A stretch of DNA of 64,000 nucleotides from assembly GCF_001027105.1 (NCBI RefSeq), contig NZ_CP011526.1, positions 1,302,001 through 1,366,000 of the forward strand. Direction: 5' to 3'. The translations under genes were made by a program, and so were the position numbers. Under the pieces are notes generated by a model that worked only from the letters and a program-made list of their open reading frames with translations, ran no database searches and was not told the origin of the DNA. The DNA is from Staphylococcus aureus. GTDB lineage: Bacteria > Bacillota > Bacilli > Staphylococcales > Staphylococcaceae. This document shows, in pieces, positions 46,523 through 57,021 of this stretch; position 1 is the stretch's first letter, and every line of letters begins with the position of its first letter.

Positions 46523-46554
46523 TGGAAAATTGAGTATATTCAAAAGGATAAGAA

Positions 46555-46594
46555 CGAGAATTTCGTTATTAAACTACGAATTCTCGATTTTTTT
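46555..46594 (+). terminator. Second hairpin downstream of opuD2
   Basis: CGAGAATTTCGT / ACGAATTCTCG followed by ATTTTTTT. No gene precedes it directly, so it may end a short RNA or act as a backup terminator. Confidence 0.6.
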
Positions 46595-46708
46595 ATATTT
46601 TAAGATAGGTTTATTTCTGAAAACTTAATAGAAAGGGGTTTGACAAAGCTAAAGTGAAGTTTGACGGTATAAACGCAAATTAAATATACTTTTATAGAAA
46701 ATTAACTC

Positions 46709-47035
46709 AGGCTGGGACATAAATCAATATTCTATGCTCTACGAAGTTATATTGGCAGTAGTTGACTGAACGAAAATGCGCTTGTAACAAGCTTTTTTCA
46801 ATTCTAGTCAGGGGCCCCAACACAGAGAATTTCGAAAAGAAATTCTACAGGCAATGCGAGTTGGGGTGAGGGCCCCAACACAGAAGCTGACGAAAAGTCA
46901 GCTTACAATAATGTGCAAGTTGGGGATGGGCCCCAACAAAGAGAAATTGGATTCCCAATTTCTACAGACAATGCAAGTTGGGGTGGGACGACGAAATAAA
47001 TTTTGCGAAAATATCATTTCTGTCCCACTCCCATC
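46709..47035 (+). repeat. STAR-like repeat array, copy 1
   Basis: Three units carry GGGCCCCAACA (46812-46822, and near 46871 and 46928), each followed by a different hairpin: GAGAATTTC, AAGCTGAC and AGAAATTGG stems. The array begins with GCTGGGACATAAATC and closes with CTGTCCCACTCCC. It fits the staphylococcal STAR element. Short frames inside it are chance. A partial copy in the opposite sense lies at 51211-51445. Confidence 0.8.
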
Positions 47036-47137
47036 AAAAGAATGACATTGAAAAAAATATTAAAGTTTGGTGCCATAATTTTCTTTCTGCTCAATGAAAT
47101 AATACGTTTAAAAATTGAATTGAATCATTCGCGAAAT

Positions 47138-47203
47138 TGATAATTATTCTCAATTAATAAAAAATACTTATTACACCTTACCTGTATGATAAGTTTTGCT
47201 TAT
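47138..47203 (+). promoter_or_regulatory. Upstream region of acnA: Fur-like box and two ATAA-N7-TTAT dyads
   Basis: TGATAATTATTCTCA (47138-47152) differs at one position from the Fur core TGATAATNATTATCA. ATAA-N7-TTAT dyads are at 47157-47171 and 47189-47203, 32 bp apart, and match the CcpC/CcpE operator pattern known for aconitase genes. They lie 130-195 bp before acnA. The rest of 47036-47333 shows no gene. Confidence 0.5.
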
Positions 47204-47333
47204 ATACTCTGATTAAAAAGTCAAAACCTAAATTAAGCGTTTTCTAAGCATGATGAGTTGTTTATCAATAAATATAATAATACAATTTAATCAAGGCATA
47301 TAAATATAAAAATGTATCAAGGGGGATCATTAA

Positions 47334-50039
47334 ATGGCTGCAAATTTTAAAGAGCAATCAAAAAAACATTTTGACTTGAATGGCCAAAGTTATACTTACT
47401 ATGATTTAAAAGCTGTAGAAGAGCAAGGTATTACTAAAGTTTCCAATTTACCTTATTCAATTCGTGTTTTGTTAGAATCTTTACTTCGTCAAGAAGATGA
47501 TTTTGTAATTACAGACGATCATATTAAAGCTTTAAGTCAGTTTGGAAAAGATGGAAATGAAGGCGAGGTACCATTTAAACCTTCTCGTGTTATTTTACAA
47601 GATTTCACAGGTGTACCAGCCGTAGTTGATTTAGCTTCTTTACGTAAAGCAATGGATGACGTTGGGGGAGATATTACTAAAATTAATCCAGAAGTACCGG
47701 TGGATTTAGTTATTGACCACTCAGTTCAAGTGGATAGCTATGCAAATCCAGAAGCTCTTGAACGTAATATGAAATTAGAATTTGAACGTAACTATGAACG
47801 TTATCAGTTTTTAAATTGGGCAACGAAAGCATTTGATAATTACAATGCAGTTCCTCCTGCAACTGGAATAGTTCACCAAGTTAACTTAGAATATTTAGCA
47901 AGTGTTGTACATGTTCGTGATGTAGATGGTGAAAAAACTGCATTTCCAGATACATTAGTTGGTACTGATTCACATACAACAATGATAAATGGTATTGGCG
48001 TACTAGGATGGGGTGTTGGTGGTATTGAAGCTGAAGCTGGAATGCTTGGACAACCTTCTTATTTCCCAATTCCAGAGGTTATTGGTGTACGACTAGTAAA
48101 TTCATTACCACAAGGCGCAACAGCAACTGATTTAGCGTTAAGAGTAACTCAAGAGCTACGTAAAAAAGGTGTTGTTGGTAAATTTGTGGAGTTCTTTGGT
48201 CCAGGTGTACAACATTTACCACTAGCAGACCGTGCTACAATTGCAAACATGGCACCAGAGTATGGAGCAACTTGCGGATTCTTCCCAGTTGATGATGAAT
48301 CTCTTAAATATATGAAGTTAACTGGTAGATCAGACGAACATATCGCGCTAGTAAAAGAATATTTGAAACAAAACCATATGTTCTTTGATGTTGAGAAAGA
48401 AGATCCTAATTATACAGATGTTATCGAATTGGATTTATCAACAGTTGAAGCATCGCTTTCAGGACCAAAACGTCCTCAAGATTTAATTTTCTTAAGTGAT
48501 ATGAAATCATCATTTGAAAATTCTGTAACAGCTCCAGCAGGCAACCAAGGACACGGTTTAGATAAAAGTGAATTTGATAAGAAAGCTGAAATTAACTTTA
48601 AAGATGGATCAAAAGCTACAATGAAAACAGGTGATATTGCAATAGCAGCAATTACATCATGTACAAATACATCTAACCCTTATGTAATGTTAGGTGCAGG
48701 TTTAGTTGCTAAAAAAGCAGTTGAAAAAGGCTTGAAAGTTCCTGAATACGTTAAAACTTCTCTAGCACCAGGATCAAAAGTTGTTACCGGATATTTAAGA
48801 GATGCTGGCTTACAACCTTATTTAGATGATTTAGGCTTCAACTTGGTTGGTTATGGATGTACAACTTGTATCGGTAATTCAGGTCCTTTATTACCAGAAA
48901 TTGAAAAAGCGATTGCTGATGAGGACCTATTAGTGACATCTGTATTATCTGGTAACCGTAACTTTGAAGGTCGTATCCATCCTCTTGTTAAAGCCAATTA
49001 CCTAGCTTCACCACAGTTAGTTGTTGCTTATGCATTAGCTGGAACGGTTGATATTGATTTACAAAATGAACCTATTGGTAAAGGTAATGACGGTGAAGAT
49101 GTATATTTGAAAGATATTTGGCCATCAATTAAAGAAGTTTCAGATACCGTTGATAGTGTTGTAACACCTGAATTATTTATTGAAGAATATAATAACGTAT
49201 ACAATAACAACGAATTATGGAATGAGATTGATGTAACTGATCAACCTCTATATGACTTTGATCCTAATTCAACATACATTCAAAATCCATCATTCTTCCA
49301 AGGATTATCTAAAGAACCGGGTACGATTGTTCCATTAAATGGTTTACGTGTTATGGGTAAATTCGGTGATTCTGTGACAACTGACCACATCTCTCCAGCA
49401 GGTGCAATTGGTAAAGATACGCCAGCTGGTAAATATTTACAAGATCATCAAGTGCCTATTCGTGAATTTAATTCATATGGTTCAAGACGTGGTAATCACG
49501 AAGTAATGGTTCGAGGTACGTTTGCTAATATACGTATTAAAAACCAATTAGCGCCAGGTACTGAAGGTGGTTTTACAACTTATTGGCCAACAAATGAAGT
49601 AATGCCTATCTTTGATGCTGCAATGAAATATAAAGAAGATGGTACAGGTTTAGTTGTATTAGCTGGTAACGATTATGGTATGGGTTCATCTCGTGACTGG
49701 GCAGCAAAAGGTACAAACTTATTAGGTGTTAAAACAGTTATTGCACAAAGTTATGAACGTATCCATCGTTCAAATTTAGTTATGATGGGTGTATTACCAT
49801 TAGAGTTTAAAAAAGGTGAATCAGCTGATTCTCTTGGTCTAGATGGTACAGAAGAAATTTCTGTTAATATTGATGAAAATGTTCAACCACATGACTACGT
49901 CAAAGTTACTGCTAAGAAGCAAGATGGTGATTTGGTAGAATTTGACGCTATGGTTCGTTTTGACTCACTTGTTGAAATGGATTACTATCGTCACGGTGGA
50001 ATTTTACAAATGGTTTTAAGAAATAAATTAGCGCAATAA
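47334..50039 (+). CDS. acnA: Aconitate hydratase A
   Basis: It interconverts citrate and isocitrate in the TCA cycle. The 901-residue protein has the [4Fe-4S] cysteines C443 ([11 protein letters not shown]), C509 and C512 ([10 protein letters not shown]). The C-terminal swivel domain has [20 protein letters not shown] and [26 protein letters not shown] lies before ATG 47334. Iron and carbon control are suggested by the sites upstream, and aconitase is a known target of CcpE in S. aureus. Confidence 0.97.
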
Positions 50040-50218
50040 AAAATAGATATCACAGTAAAATTTTAATCGGTATTTGAGGCACTTTGATAGTGCTCAAAAA
50101 TACTTCTATAAACTTTATGATATAATAGGTCGGTTCAAAACCTTTGTGTTCTTGGCCGGCCTCTTCTTGTATTTTATGTTAGAATGAGATATAAAGTTAA
50201 ACTGAAAGAAGGCTTAAA

Positions 50219-50686
50219 ATGATATATAGTATTACAGAAATAGAAGCGCGTTATGCTGAAACTGATAAGATGGGTGTAATTTATCACGGGAATTATGCAA
50301 CTTGGTTTGAAGTTGCGCGGTTGGATTATATATCGAAGTTAGGTTTTAGTTATGCTGATATGGAAAAACAAGGAATCATTTCACCTGTGACTGACCTCAA
50401 TGTCAATTATAAAAAGTCTATTTTTTATCCAGAAAAAGTTAAAGTTAAAACTTGGGTTGAAAAATATTCGAGATTACGTTCAGTGTATAAATATGAGATT
50501 TTTAATGAAAAAGGTGAACTTGCAACTACAGGTTCCACAGAATTGATTTGCATTAAAGAAGATACTTTTAAGCCTATACGGTTGGATCGTTATTTCCCAG
50601 ATTGGCATGAAGCTTATAGTAAAGTGCAAACGCTCAATAATGAAGGGAAAACAGTAGAGATAATGGATGGTATTGATTCTTTATAA
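50219..50686 (+). CDS. Acyl-CoA thioesterase, 4-hydroxybenzoyl-CoA thioesterase family
   Basis: A 155-residue hot-dog fold protein with the family motif RYAETDKMGVIYHGNYATWF (catalytic D about residue 16) and EVARLDYI. Relatives such as YneP hydrolyse acyl-CoA thioesters; the exact acyl group is unknown. GAAAGAAGG lies before ATG 50219. It follows acnA across a leader region with a weak hairpin (50070-50103). Confidence 0.88.
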   Translation: MIYSITEIEARYAETDKMGVIYHGNYATWFEVARLDYISKLGFSYADMEKQGIISPVTDLNVNYKKSIFYPEKVKVKTWVEKYSRLRSVYKYEIFNEKGELATTGSTELICIKEDTFKPIRLDRYFPDWHEAYSKVQTLNNEGKTVEIMDGIDSL

Positions 50687-50791
50687 GTTACTGTAAATGT
50701 TTGGAGAGGCAATATTAACAATTAATCTATAAAAAATAGCCAATACGTTAACATTAATGTAATTAGCGTGAAGATAAGCTAATATATAGCA

Positions 50792-50890
50792 AAAACGAAC
50801 TTGTTCATACAACATCAGATGTGCTAAACCAAAGTACAACTTCCGAGGTTCAGGACACATCAGAATGTGTAAACAAGTTCGTTTTATTTT
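50792..50890. terminator. Long bidirectional terminator or structured RNA
   Basis: AACGAACTTGTT (from 50794) and AACAAGTTCGTT form a strong outer stem around about 66 bases, which contain smaller hairpins such as CATCAGATG and GACACATC. T runs flank both sides. It ends the thioesterase gene and the opposing gene at 50893. Confidence 0.7.
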
Positions 50891-50892
50891 AG

Positions 50893-51189
50893 TTATTTTG
50901 TGGAATAAGAAATTTCATCTTCGTGATCAACTACATTTACAATAATGTGGTCATCTTCAAAGTACCACAAATCTTTTTCCGCTACGACAACATTTAAATC
51001 GTCATATTGTTGTTCATAGCCAATATCAACATCTTCCTTTGGTTCAACTGTAAAAGCAGGACTAAATCCTTGCTTGAGTTGGAATTCGCCACCATATCTT
51101 ACAAAAAACACGAGCACTTTATTATTTTCAGGCAACTCAAGTTCATTTTTAAACCAAGTTACTGCTGCATCAGTAAGTTCTATTTGCAT
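50893..51189 (-). CDS. HesB/IscA-like protein without cysteines (98 aa)
   Basis: The 98-residue protein has the HesB/YneR pattern, beginning [20 protein letters not shown], with a central [19 protein letters not shown] and acidic end strands. It lacks the three cysteines that bind iron or Fe-S clusters in true IscA proteins, so it cannot act in the same way. ATG 51189 is preceded by AGGAGGTC on the minus strand. Its job is unknown. Confidence 0.8.
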
Positions 51190-51210
51190 AACAATGACCT
51201 CCTATATTTA

Positions 51211-51445
51211 TTACAGAATGGGAGTGGGCCAACTTGTATTATTTGTGGAATTTCTTATCGAAATTCTCTGTGTTGGAGCCCACCCCAACCTGCTCATTAT
51301 TGTAAGCTGAATTTCCATAAGCTTCTATGTTGGGACCCCCGACCAGAATTGAAAAAACCTAGTTATAAGCGCATTTTGTTCGGTTAACTACAGCTAATAT
51401 AACATTGTGGAGCCTATGACATTGATTTATGTCTCGGTCTCAAAT
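51211..51445 (-). repeat. STAR-like repeat array, copy 2 (opposite sense)
   Basis: Read on the minus strand it follows copy 1 block by block: GAGACATAAATCAAT, then AATGCGCTTATAAC, TTTTTTCAATTCTGGTC, and units GGGGTCCCAACA and GGGCTCCAACACAGAG with hairpins, ending GGCCCACTCCCATTC. It is shorter and more diverged, with two to three units. The frames it contains are chance. Confidence 0.75.
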
Positions 51446-51502
51446 GTTCTTGTAAAAAAACTAAGTATAGTTGAATTTTAAGTTAAAAAAATTGTTTTTG
51501 CA

Positions 51503-51547
51503 AAAATAAAATAATCCATCAACTGCAAAAAAATATGCAATGATGGA
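51503..51547 (-). terminator. Terminator of plsY (minus strand)
   Basis: TCCATCA-TTGCA / TGCAG-TTGATGGA on the minus strand, followed by TTATTTTATTTTT. Confidence 0.75.
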
Positions 51548-51564
51548 CTAATGTCAAAAAATTG

Positions 51565-52173
51565 TTACATCCATTTTATTTTAGGTTCTTCGCCTCTAAA
51601 AATCCTTGCGATATTAGAGCGATGTCTAATTATCAATATGATTGAAACTAAGAAACTAACGACTAATAAAATATAGTCTTGAATGATAAGCGAGCCAATC
51701 ACACAGCAAATTGCTGCAACGATACTTGCTAAAGAAACATATTTAAAAATCTTCAATACAATAAAGAAGATAATTGCAAGTATTAGTAAAAGTATCGGAT
51801 TGACTCCCAAGACGACACCTGCACTAGTTGCAACAGCTTTGCCACCTTGGAATTTTAAATAAACAGGATAAACGTGTCCAAGTATAGCGAATAAGCCAAC
51901 AATTAAACCATTTGTAAAAAAAGTACTAATAGGGCCATCTGCGTGAACTTGTAACCATAAAGGGAAGAAAACAGTTATGAACCCTTTGAAAATATCTAGA
52001 AATGTTACCAAGAATCCTGCAGGACGACCTAATACTCTAAAGCTATTAGTAGCGCCAGTATTACCACTACCAAATTGTCTAATATCTTTTTTGAAAAATA
52101 ATTTTCCAATTACGAATCCACTTGGGAAAGCGCCGATAAGATAACTTAGTAGTAACATGACGATTATCATCAT
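51565..52173 (-). CDS. plsY: Glycerol-3-phosphate acyltransferase PlsY
   Basis: PlsY acylates glycerol-3-phosphate with acyl-phosphate, the first membrane step of phospholipid synthesis. The 202-residue protein has five spans and the three PlsY motifs: the [11 protein letters not shown] motif (36-46), [18 protein letters not shown] and the C-terminal [15 protein letters not shown]. The start is the first of two ATG codons at 52173. It is divergent from parE. Confidence 0.95.
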   Translation of the reverse strand: MMIIVMLLLSYLIGAFPSGFVIGKLFFKKDIRQFGSGNTGATNSFRVLGRPAGFLVTFLDIFKGFITVFFPLWLQVHADGPISTFFTNGLIVGLFAILGHVYPVYLKFQGGKAVATSAGVVLGVNPILLLILAIIFFIVLKIFKYVSLASIVAAICCVIGSLIIQDYILLVVSFLVSIILIIRHRSNIARIFRGEEPKIKWM

Positions 52174-52372
52174 AAATATTACACATCCTTTAATATCTTA
52201 GGACTATTTTATCATATTCATTTAAATTACGGCTAAAAATTTTAAAAACGGGGATTAATATATGGAATTAAGCTATGAAAGTTAATTGATACTTGCATTT
52301 TACGCTGATTTATATAAGAATAACTATTGTATAGTTTTAAAAACGAACGTACGTTTGCAGGAGGCGAAATCA

Positions 52373-54370
52373 TTGGCAATGAATAAACAAAATAATTATT
52401 CAGATGATTCAATACAGGTTTTAGAGGGGTTAGAAGCAGTTCGTAAAAGACCTGGTATGTATATTGGATCAACTGATAAACGGGGATTACATCATCTAGT
52501 ATATGAAATTGTCGATAACTCCGTCGATGAAGTATTGAATGGTTACGGTAACGAAATAGATGTAACAATTAATAAAGATGGTAGTATTTCTATAGAAGAT
52601 AATGGACGTGGTATGCCAACAGGTATACATAAATCAGGTAAACCGACAGTCGAAGTTATCTTTACTGTTTTACATGCAGGAGGTAAATTTGGACAAGGCG
52701 GCTATAAAACTTCAGGTGGTCTTCACGGTGTTGGTGCTTCAGTTGTAAATGCATTGAGTGAATGGCTTGAAGTTGAAATCCATCGAGATGGTAATATATA
52801 TCATCAAAGTTTTAAAAACGGTGGTTCGCCATCTTCTGGTTTAGTGAAAAAAGGTAAAACTAAGAAAACAGGTACCAAAGTAACATTTAAACCTGATGAC
52901 ACAATTTTTAAAGCATCTACATCATTTAATTTTGATGTTTTAAGTGAACGACTACAAGAGTCTGCGTTCTTATTGAAAAATTTAAAAATAACGCTTAATG
53001 ATTTACGCAGTGGTAAAGAGCGTCAAGAGCATTACCATTATGAAGAAGGAATCAAAGAGTTTGTTAGTTATGTCAATGAAGGAAAAGAAGTTTTGCATGA
53101 CGTGGCTACATTTTCAGGTGAAGCAAATGGTATAGAGGTAGACGTAGCTTTCCAATATAATGATCAATATTCAGAAAGTATTTTAAGTTTTGTAAATAAT
53201 GTACGTACTAAAGATGGTGGTACACATGAAGTTGGTTTTAAAACAGCAATGACACGTGTATTTAATGATTATGCACGTCGTATTAATGAACTTAAAACAA
53301 AAGATAAAAACTTAGATGGTAATGATATTCGTGAAGGTTTAACAGCTGTTGTGTCTGTTCGTATTCCAGAAGAATTATTGCAATTTGAAGGACAAACGAA
53401 ATCTAAATTGGGTACTTCTGAAGCTAGAAGTGCTGTTGATTCAGTTGTTGCAGACAAATTGCCATTCTATTTAGAAGAAAAAGGACAATTGTCTAAATCA
53501 CTTGTGAAAAAAGCGATTAAAGCACAACAAGCAAGGGAAGCTGCACGTAAAGCTCGTGAAGATGCTCGTTCAGGTAAGAAAAACAAGCGTAAAGACACTT
53601 TGCTATCTGGTAAATTAACACCTGCACAAAGTAAAAACACTGAAAAAAATGAATTGTATTTAGTCGAAGGTGATTCTGCGGGAGGTTCAGGAAAACTTGG
53701 ACGAGACCGCAAATTCCAAGCGATATTACCATTACGTGGTAAGGTAATTAATACAGAGAAAGCACGTCTAGAAGATATTTTTAAAAATGAAGAAATTAAT
53801 ACAATTATCCACACAATCGGGGCAGGCGTTGGTACTGACTTTAAAATTGAAGATAGTAATTATAATCGTGTAATTATTATGACTGATGCTGATACTGATG
53901 GTGCGCATATTCAAGTGCTATTGTTAACATTCTTCTTCAAATATATGAAACCGCTTGTTCAAGCAGGTCGTGTATTTATTGCTTTACCTCCACTTTATAA
54001 ATTGGAAAAAGGTAAAGGCAAAACAAAGCGAGTTGAATACGCTTGGACAGACGAAGAGCTTAATAAATTGCAAAAAGAACTTGGTAAAGGCTTCACGTTA
54101 CAACGTTACAAAGGTTTGGGTGAAATGAACCCTGAACAATTATGGGAAACGACGATGAACCCAGAAACACGAACTTTAATTCGTGTACAAGTTGAAGATG
54201 AAGTGCGTTCATCTAAACGTGTAACAACATTAATGGGTGACAAAGTACAACCTAGACGTGAATGGATTGAAAAGCATGTTGAGTTTGGTATGCAAGAGGA
54301 CCAAAGTATTTTAGATAATTCTGAAGTACAAGTGCTTGAAAATGATCAATTTGATGAGGAGGAAATCTAG
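52373..54370 (+). CDS. parE: DNA topoisomerase IV subunit B
   Basis: ParE is the ATPase subunit that, with ParC, unlinks daughter chromosomes. The 665 residues show GHKL ATP-binding motifs [11 protein letters not shown] and [11 protein letters not shown] and TOPRIM motifs [19 protein letters not shown] and [10 protein letters not shown] start at TTG 52373, eight bases after AGGAGG, giving [12 protein letters not shown]; the ATG two codons on (52379) is the older choice. A much longer frame upstream has no ribosome site. It ends in TAGTG, overlapping parC by one base. Confidence 0.96.
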   Translation: MAMNKQNNYSDDSIQVLEGLEAVRKRPGMYIGSTDKRGLHHLVYEIVDNSVDEVLNGYGNEIDVTINKDGSISIEDNGRGMPTGIHKSGKPTVEVIFTVLHAGGKFGQGGYKTSGGLHGVGASVVNALSEWLEVEIHRDGNIYHQSFKNGGSPSSGLVKKGKTKKTGTKVTFKPDDTIFKASTSFNFDVLSERLQESAFLLKNLKITLNDLRSGKERQEHYHYEEGIKEFVSYVNEGKEVLHDVATFSGEANGIEVDVAFQYNDQYSESILSFVNNVRTKDGGTHEVGFKTAMTRVFNDYARRINELKTKDKNLDGNDIREGLTAVVSVRIPEELLQFEGQTKSKLGTSEARSAVDSVVADKLPFYLEEKGQLSKSLVKKAIKAQQAREAARKAREDARSGKKNKRKDTLLSGKLTPAQSKNTEKNELYLVEGDSAGGSGKLGRDRKFQAILPLRGKVINTEKARLEDIFKNEEINTIIHTIGAGVGTDFKIEDSNYNRVIIMTDADTDGAHIQVLLLTFFFKYMKPLVQAGRVFIALPPLYKLEKGKGKTKRVEYAWTDEELNKLQKELGKGFTLQRYKGLGEMNPEQLWETTMNPETRTLIRVQVEDEVRSSKRVTTLMGDKVQPRREWIEKHVEFGMQEDQSILDNSEVQVLENDQFDEEEI

Positions 54371-56772
54371 TGAGTGAAATAATTCAAGATTTATCACTTG
54401 AAGATGTTTTAGGTGATCGCTTTGGAAGATATAGTAAATATATTATTCAAGAGCGTGCATTGCCAGATGTTCGTGATGGTTTAAAACCAGTACAACGTCG
54501 TATTTTATATGCAATGTATTCAAGTGGTAATACACACGATAAAAATTTCCGTAAAAGTGCGAAAACAGTCGGTGATGTTATTGGTCAATATCATCCACAT
54601 GGAGACTCCTCAGTGTACGAAGCAATGGTCCGTTTAAGTCAAGACTGGAAGTTACGACATGTCTTAATAGAAATGCATGGTAATAATGGTAGTATCGATA
54701 ATGATCCGCCAGCGGCAATGCGTTACACTGAAGCTAAGTTAAGCTTACTAGCTGAAGAGTTATTACGTGATATTAATAAAGAGACAGTTTCTTTCATTCC
54801 AAACTATGATGATACGACACTCGAACCAATGGTATTGCCATCAAGATTTCCTAACTTACTAGTGAATGGTTCTACAGGTATATCTGCAGGTTACGCGACA
54901 GATATACCACCACATAATTTAGCTGAAGTGATTCAAGCAACACTTAAATATATTGATAATCCGGATATTACAGTCAATCAATTAATGAAATATATTAAAG
55001 GTCCTGATTTTCCAACTGGTGGTATTATTCAAGGTATTGATGGTATTAAAAAAGCTTATGAATCAGGTAAAGGTAGAATTATAGTTCGTTCTAAAGTTGA
55101 AGAAGAAACTTTACGCAATGGACGTAAACAGTTAATTATTACTGAAATTCCATATGAAGTGAACAAAAGTAGCTTAGTAAAACGTATCGATGAATTACGT
55201 GCTGACAAAAAAGTCGATGGTATCGTTGAAGTACGTGATGAAACTGATAGAACTGGTTTACGAATAGCAATTGAATTGAAAAAAGATGTGAACAGTGAAT
55301 CAATCAAAAATTATCTTTATAAAAACTCTGATTTACAGATTTCATATAATTTCAACATGGTCGCTATTAGTGATGGTCGTCCAAAATTGATGGGTATTCG
55401 TCAAATTATAGATAGTTATTTGAATCACCAAATTGAGGTTGTTGCAAATAGAACGAAGTTTGAATTAGATAATGCAGAAAAACGTATGCATATCGTTGAA
55501 GGTTTGATTAAAGCGTTGTCAATTTTAGATAAAGTAATCGAATTGATTCGTAGCTCTAAAAACAAGCGTGACGCTAAAGAAAACCTTATCGAAGTATACG
55601 AGTTCACAGAAGAACAGGCTGAAGCAATTGTAATGTTACAGTTATATCGTTTAACAAATACTGACATAGTTGCGCTTGAAGGTGAACATAAAGAACTTGA
55701 AGCATTAATCAAACAATTACGTCATATTCTTGATAACCATGATGCATTATTGAATGTCATAAAAGAAGAATTGAATGAAATTAAAAAGAAATTCAAATCT
55801 GAACGACTGTCTTTAATTGAAGCAGAAATTGAAGAAATTAAAATTGACAAAGAAGTTATGGTGCCTAGTGAAGAAGTTATTTTAAGTATGACACGTCATG
55901 GATATATTAAACGTACTTCTATTCGTAGCTTTAATGCTAGCGGTGTTGAAGATATTGGTTTAAAAGATGGTGACAGTTTACTTAAACATCAAGAAGTAAA
56001 TACGCAAGATACCGTACTAGTATTTACAAATAAAGGTCGTTATCTATTTATACCGGTTCATAAATTAGCAGATATTCGTTGGAAAGAATTGGGACAACAT
56101 GTATCACAAATAGTTCCTATCGAAGAAGATGAAGTGGTTATTAATGTCTTTAATGAAAAGGACTTTAATACAGATGCATTTTATGTTTTTGCGACTCAAA
56201 ATGGCATGATTAAGAAAAGTACAGTGCCTCTATTTAAAACAACGCGTTTTAATAAACCTTTAATTGCTACTAAAGTTAAAGAAAATGATGATTTGATTAG
56301 TGTTATGCGCTTTGAAAAAGATCAATTAATTACCGTCATTACTAATAAAGGTATGTCATTAACGTATAATACAAGTGAACTATCAGATACCGGATTAAGG
56401 GCAGCTGGTGTTAAATCAATAAATCTTAAAGCTGAAGATTTCGTTGTTATGACAGAAGGTGTTTCTGAAAATGATACTATATTGATGGCCACACAACGCG
56501 GCTCGTTAAAACGTATTAGTTTTAAAATCTTACAAGTTGCTAAAAGAGCACAACGTGGAATAACTTTATTAAAAGAATTAAAGAAAAATCCACATCGTAT
56601 TGTAGCTGCACATGTAGTGACAGGTGAACATAGTCAATATACATTATATTCAAAATCAAATGAAGAACATGGTTTAATTAATGATATTCATAAATCTGAA
56701 CAATATACAAATGGCTCATTCATTGTAGATACAGATGATTTTGGTGAAGTAATAGACATGTATATTAGCTAA
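54370..56772 (+). CDS. parC: DNA topoisomerase IV subunit A
   Basis: ParC is the DNA-cleaving subunit of topoisomerase IV. The 800-residue protein has the catalytic tyrosine Y119 in [10 protein letters not shown] and a C-terminal beta-pinwheel. The quinolone-resistance region [11 protein letters not shown] has serine at 80 and glutamate at 84, the sensitive form. GTG 54370 overlaps the parE stop (TAGTG), with GAGGAGGAAA ahead. The parE-parC order and coupling are standard. Confidence 0.97.
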   Translation: MSEIIQDLSLEDVLGDRFGRYSKYIIQERALPDVRDGLKPVQRRILYAMYSSGNTHDKNFRKSAKTVGDVIGQYHPHGDSSVYEAMVRLSQDWKLRHVLIEMHGNNGSIDNDPPAAMRYTEAKLSLLAEELLRDINKETVSFIPNYDDTTLEPMVLPSRFPNLLVNGSTGISAGYATDIPPHNLAEVIQATLKYIDNPDITVNQLMKYIKGPDFPTGGIIQGIDGIKKAYESGKGRIIVRSKVEEETLRNGRKQLIITEIPYEVNKSSLVKRIDELRADKKVDGIVEVRDETDRTGLRIAIELKKDVNSESIKNYLYKNSDLQISYNFNMVAISDGRPKLMGIRQIIDSYLNHQIEVVANRTKFELDNAEKRMHIVEGLIKALSILDKVIELIRSSKNKRDAKENLIEVYEFTEEQAEAIVMLQLYRLTNTDIVALEGEHKELEALIKQLRHILDNHDALLNVIKEELNEIKKKFKSERLSLIEAEIEEIKIDKEVMVPSEEVILSMTRHGYIKRTSIRSFNASGVEDIGLKDGDSLLKHQEVNTQDTVLVFTNKGRYLFIPVHKLADIRWKELGQHVSQIVPIEEDEVVINVFNEKDFNTDAFYVFATQNGMIKKSTVPLFKTTRFNKPLIATKVKENDDLISVMRFEKDQLITVITNKGMSLTYNTSELSDTGLRAAGVKSINLKAEDFVVMTEGVSENDTILMATQRGSLKRISFKILQVAKRAQRGITLLKELKKNPHRIVAAHVVTGEHSQYTLYSKSNEEHGLINDIHKSEQYTNGSFIVDTDDFGEVIDMYIS

Positions 56773-56834
56773 AAACTATATGCAATCACGAAATTAAATG
56801 ATAAAATACAGTAATGTTAAATTTTGACTAAATT

Positions 56835-56916
56835 CAAGGGATTTATATTAAATGCTGACCAAGTACTTATCGTTAAATTAGCGATATACTTTGACCAAAC
56901 TAATATAAATCTCTTG
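56835..56916. repeat. Long inverted repeat between parC and alsT
   Basis: CAAGGGATTTATATTA and TAATATAAATCTCTTG (16 bp, one G-T) enclose a 50-base loop with its own inner hairpin TATCG / CGATA. There is no strong T run. It might be an odd terminator or an RNA element. Confidence 0.6.
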
Positions 56917-57021
56917 TATTGTATAAGAAATGATGATGTATCTCTATATTTACTGAAGGTTCAATTCGGTCTAATTTTATAGAAGGTACATGATTCATGT
57001 AGAGGATGCGAGGGGTTTATT

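Noticed and set aside
46854..47045. A 63-codon open frame in the intergenic region before acnA
   Set aside because: It lies wholly inside the STAR-like repeat array and encodes repeat translation; no ribosome site.
51007..51387. Open frames of 126 and 78 codons on the plus strand
   Set aside because: They overlap the HesB-like gene in antisense and continue into the STAR array; no ribosome site or family features.
52286..52372. Upstream extension of parE from ATG 52286
   Set aside because: The extra 29 codons have no ribosome site and do not look like the start of a GHKL protein; AGGAGG lies before TTG 52373.
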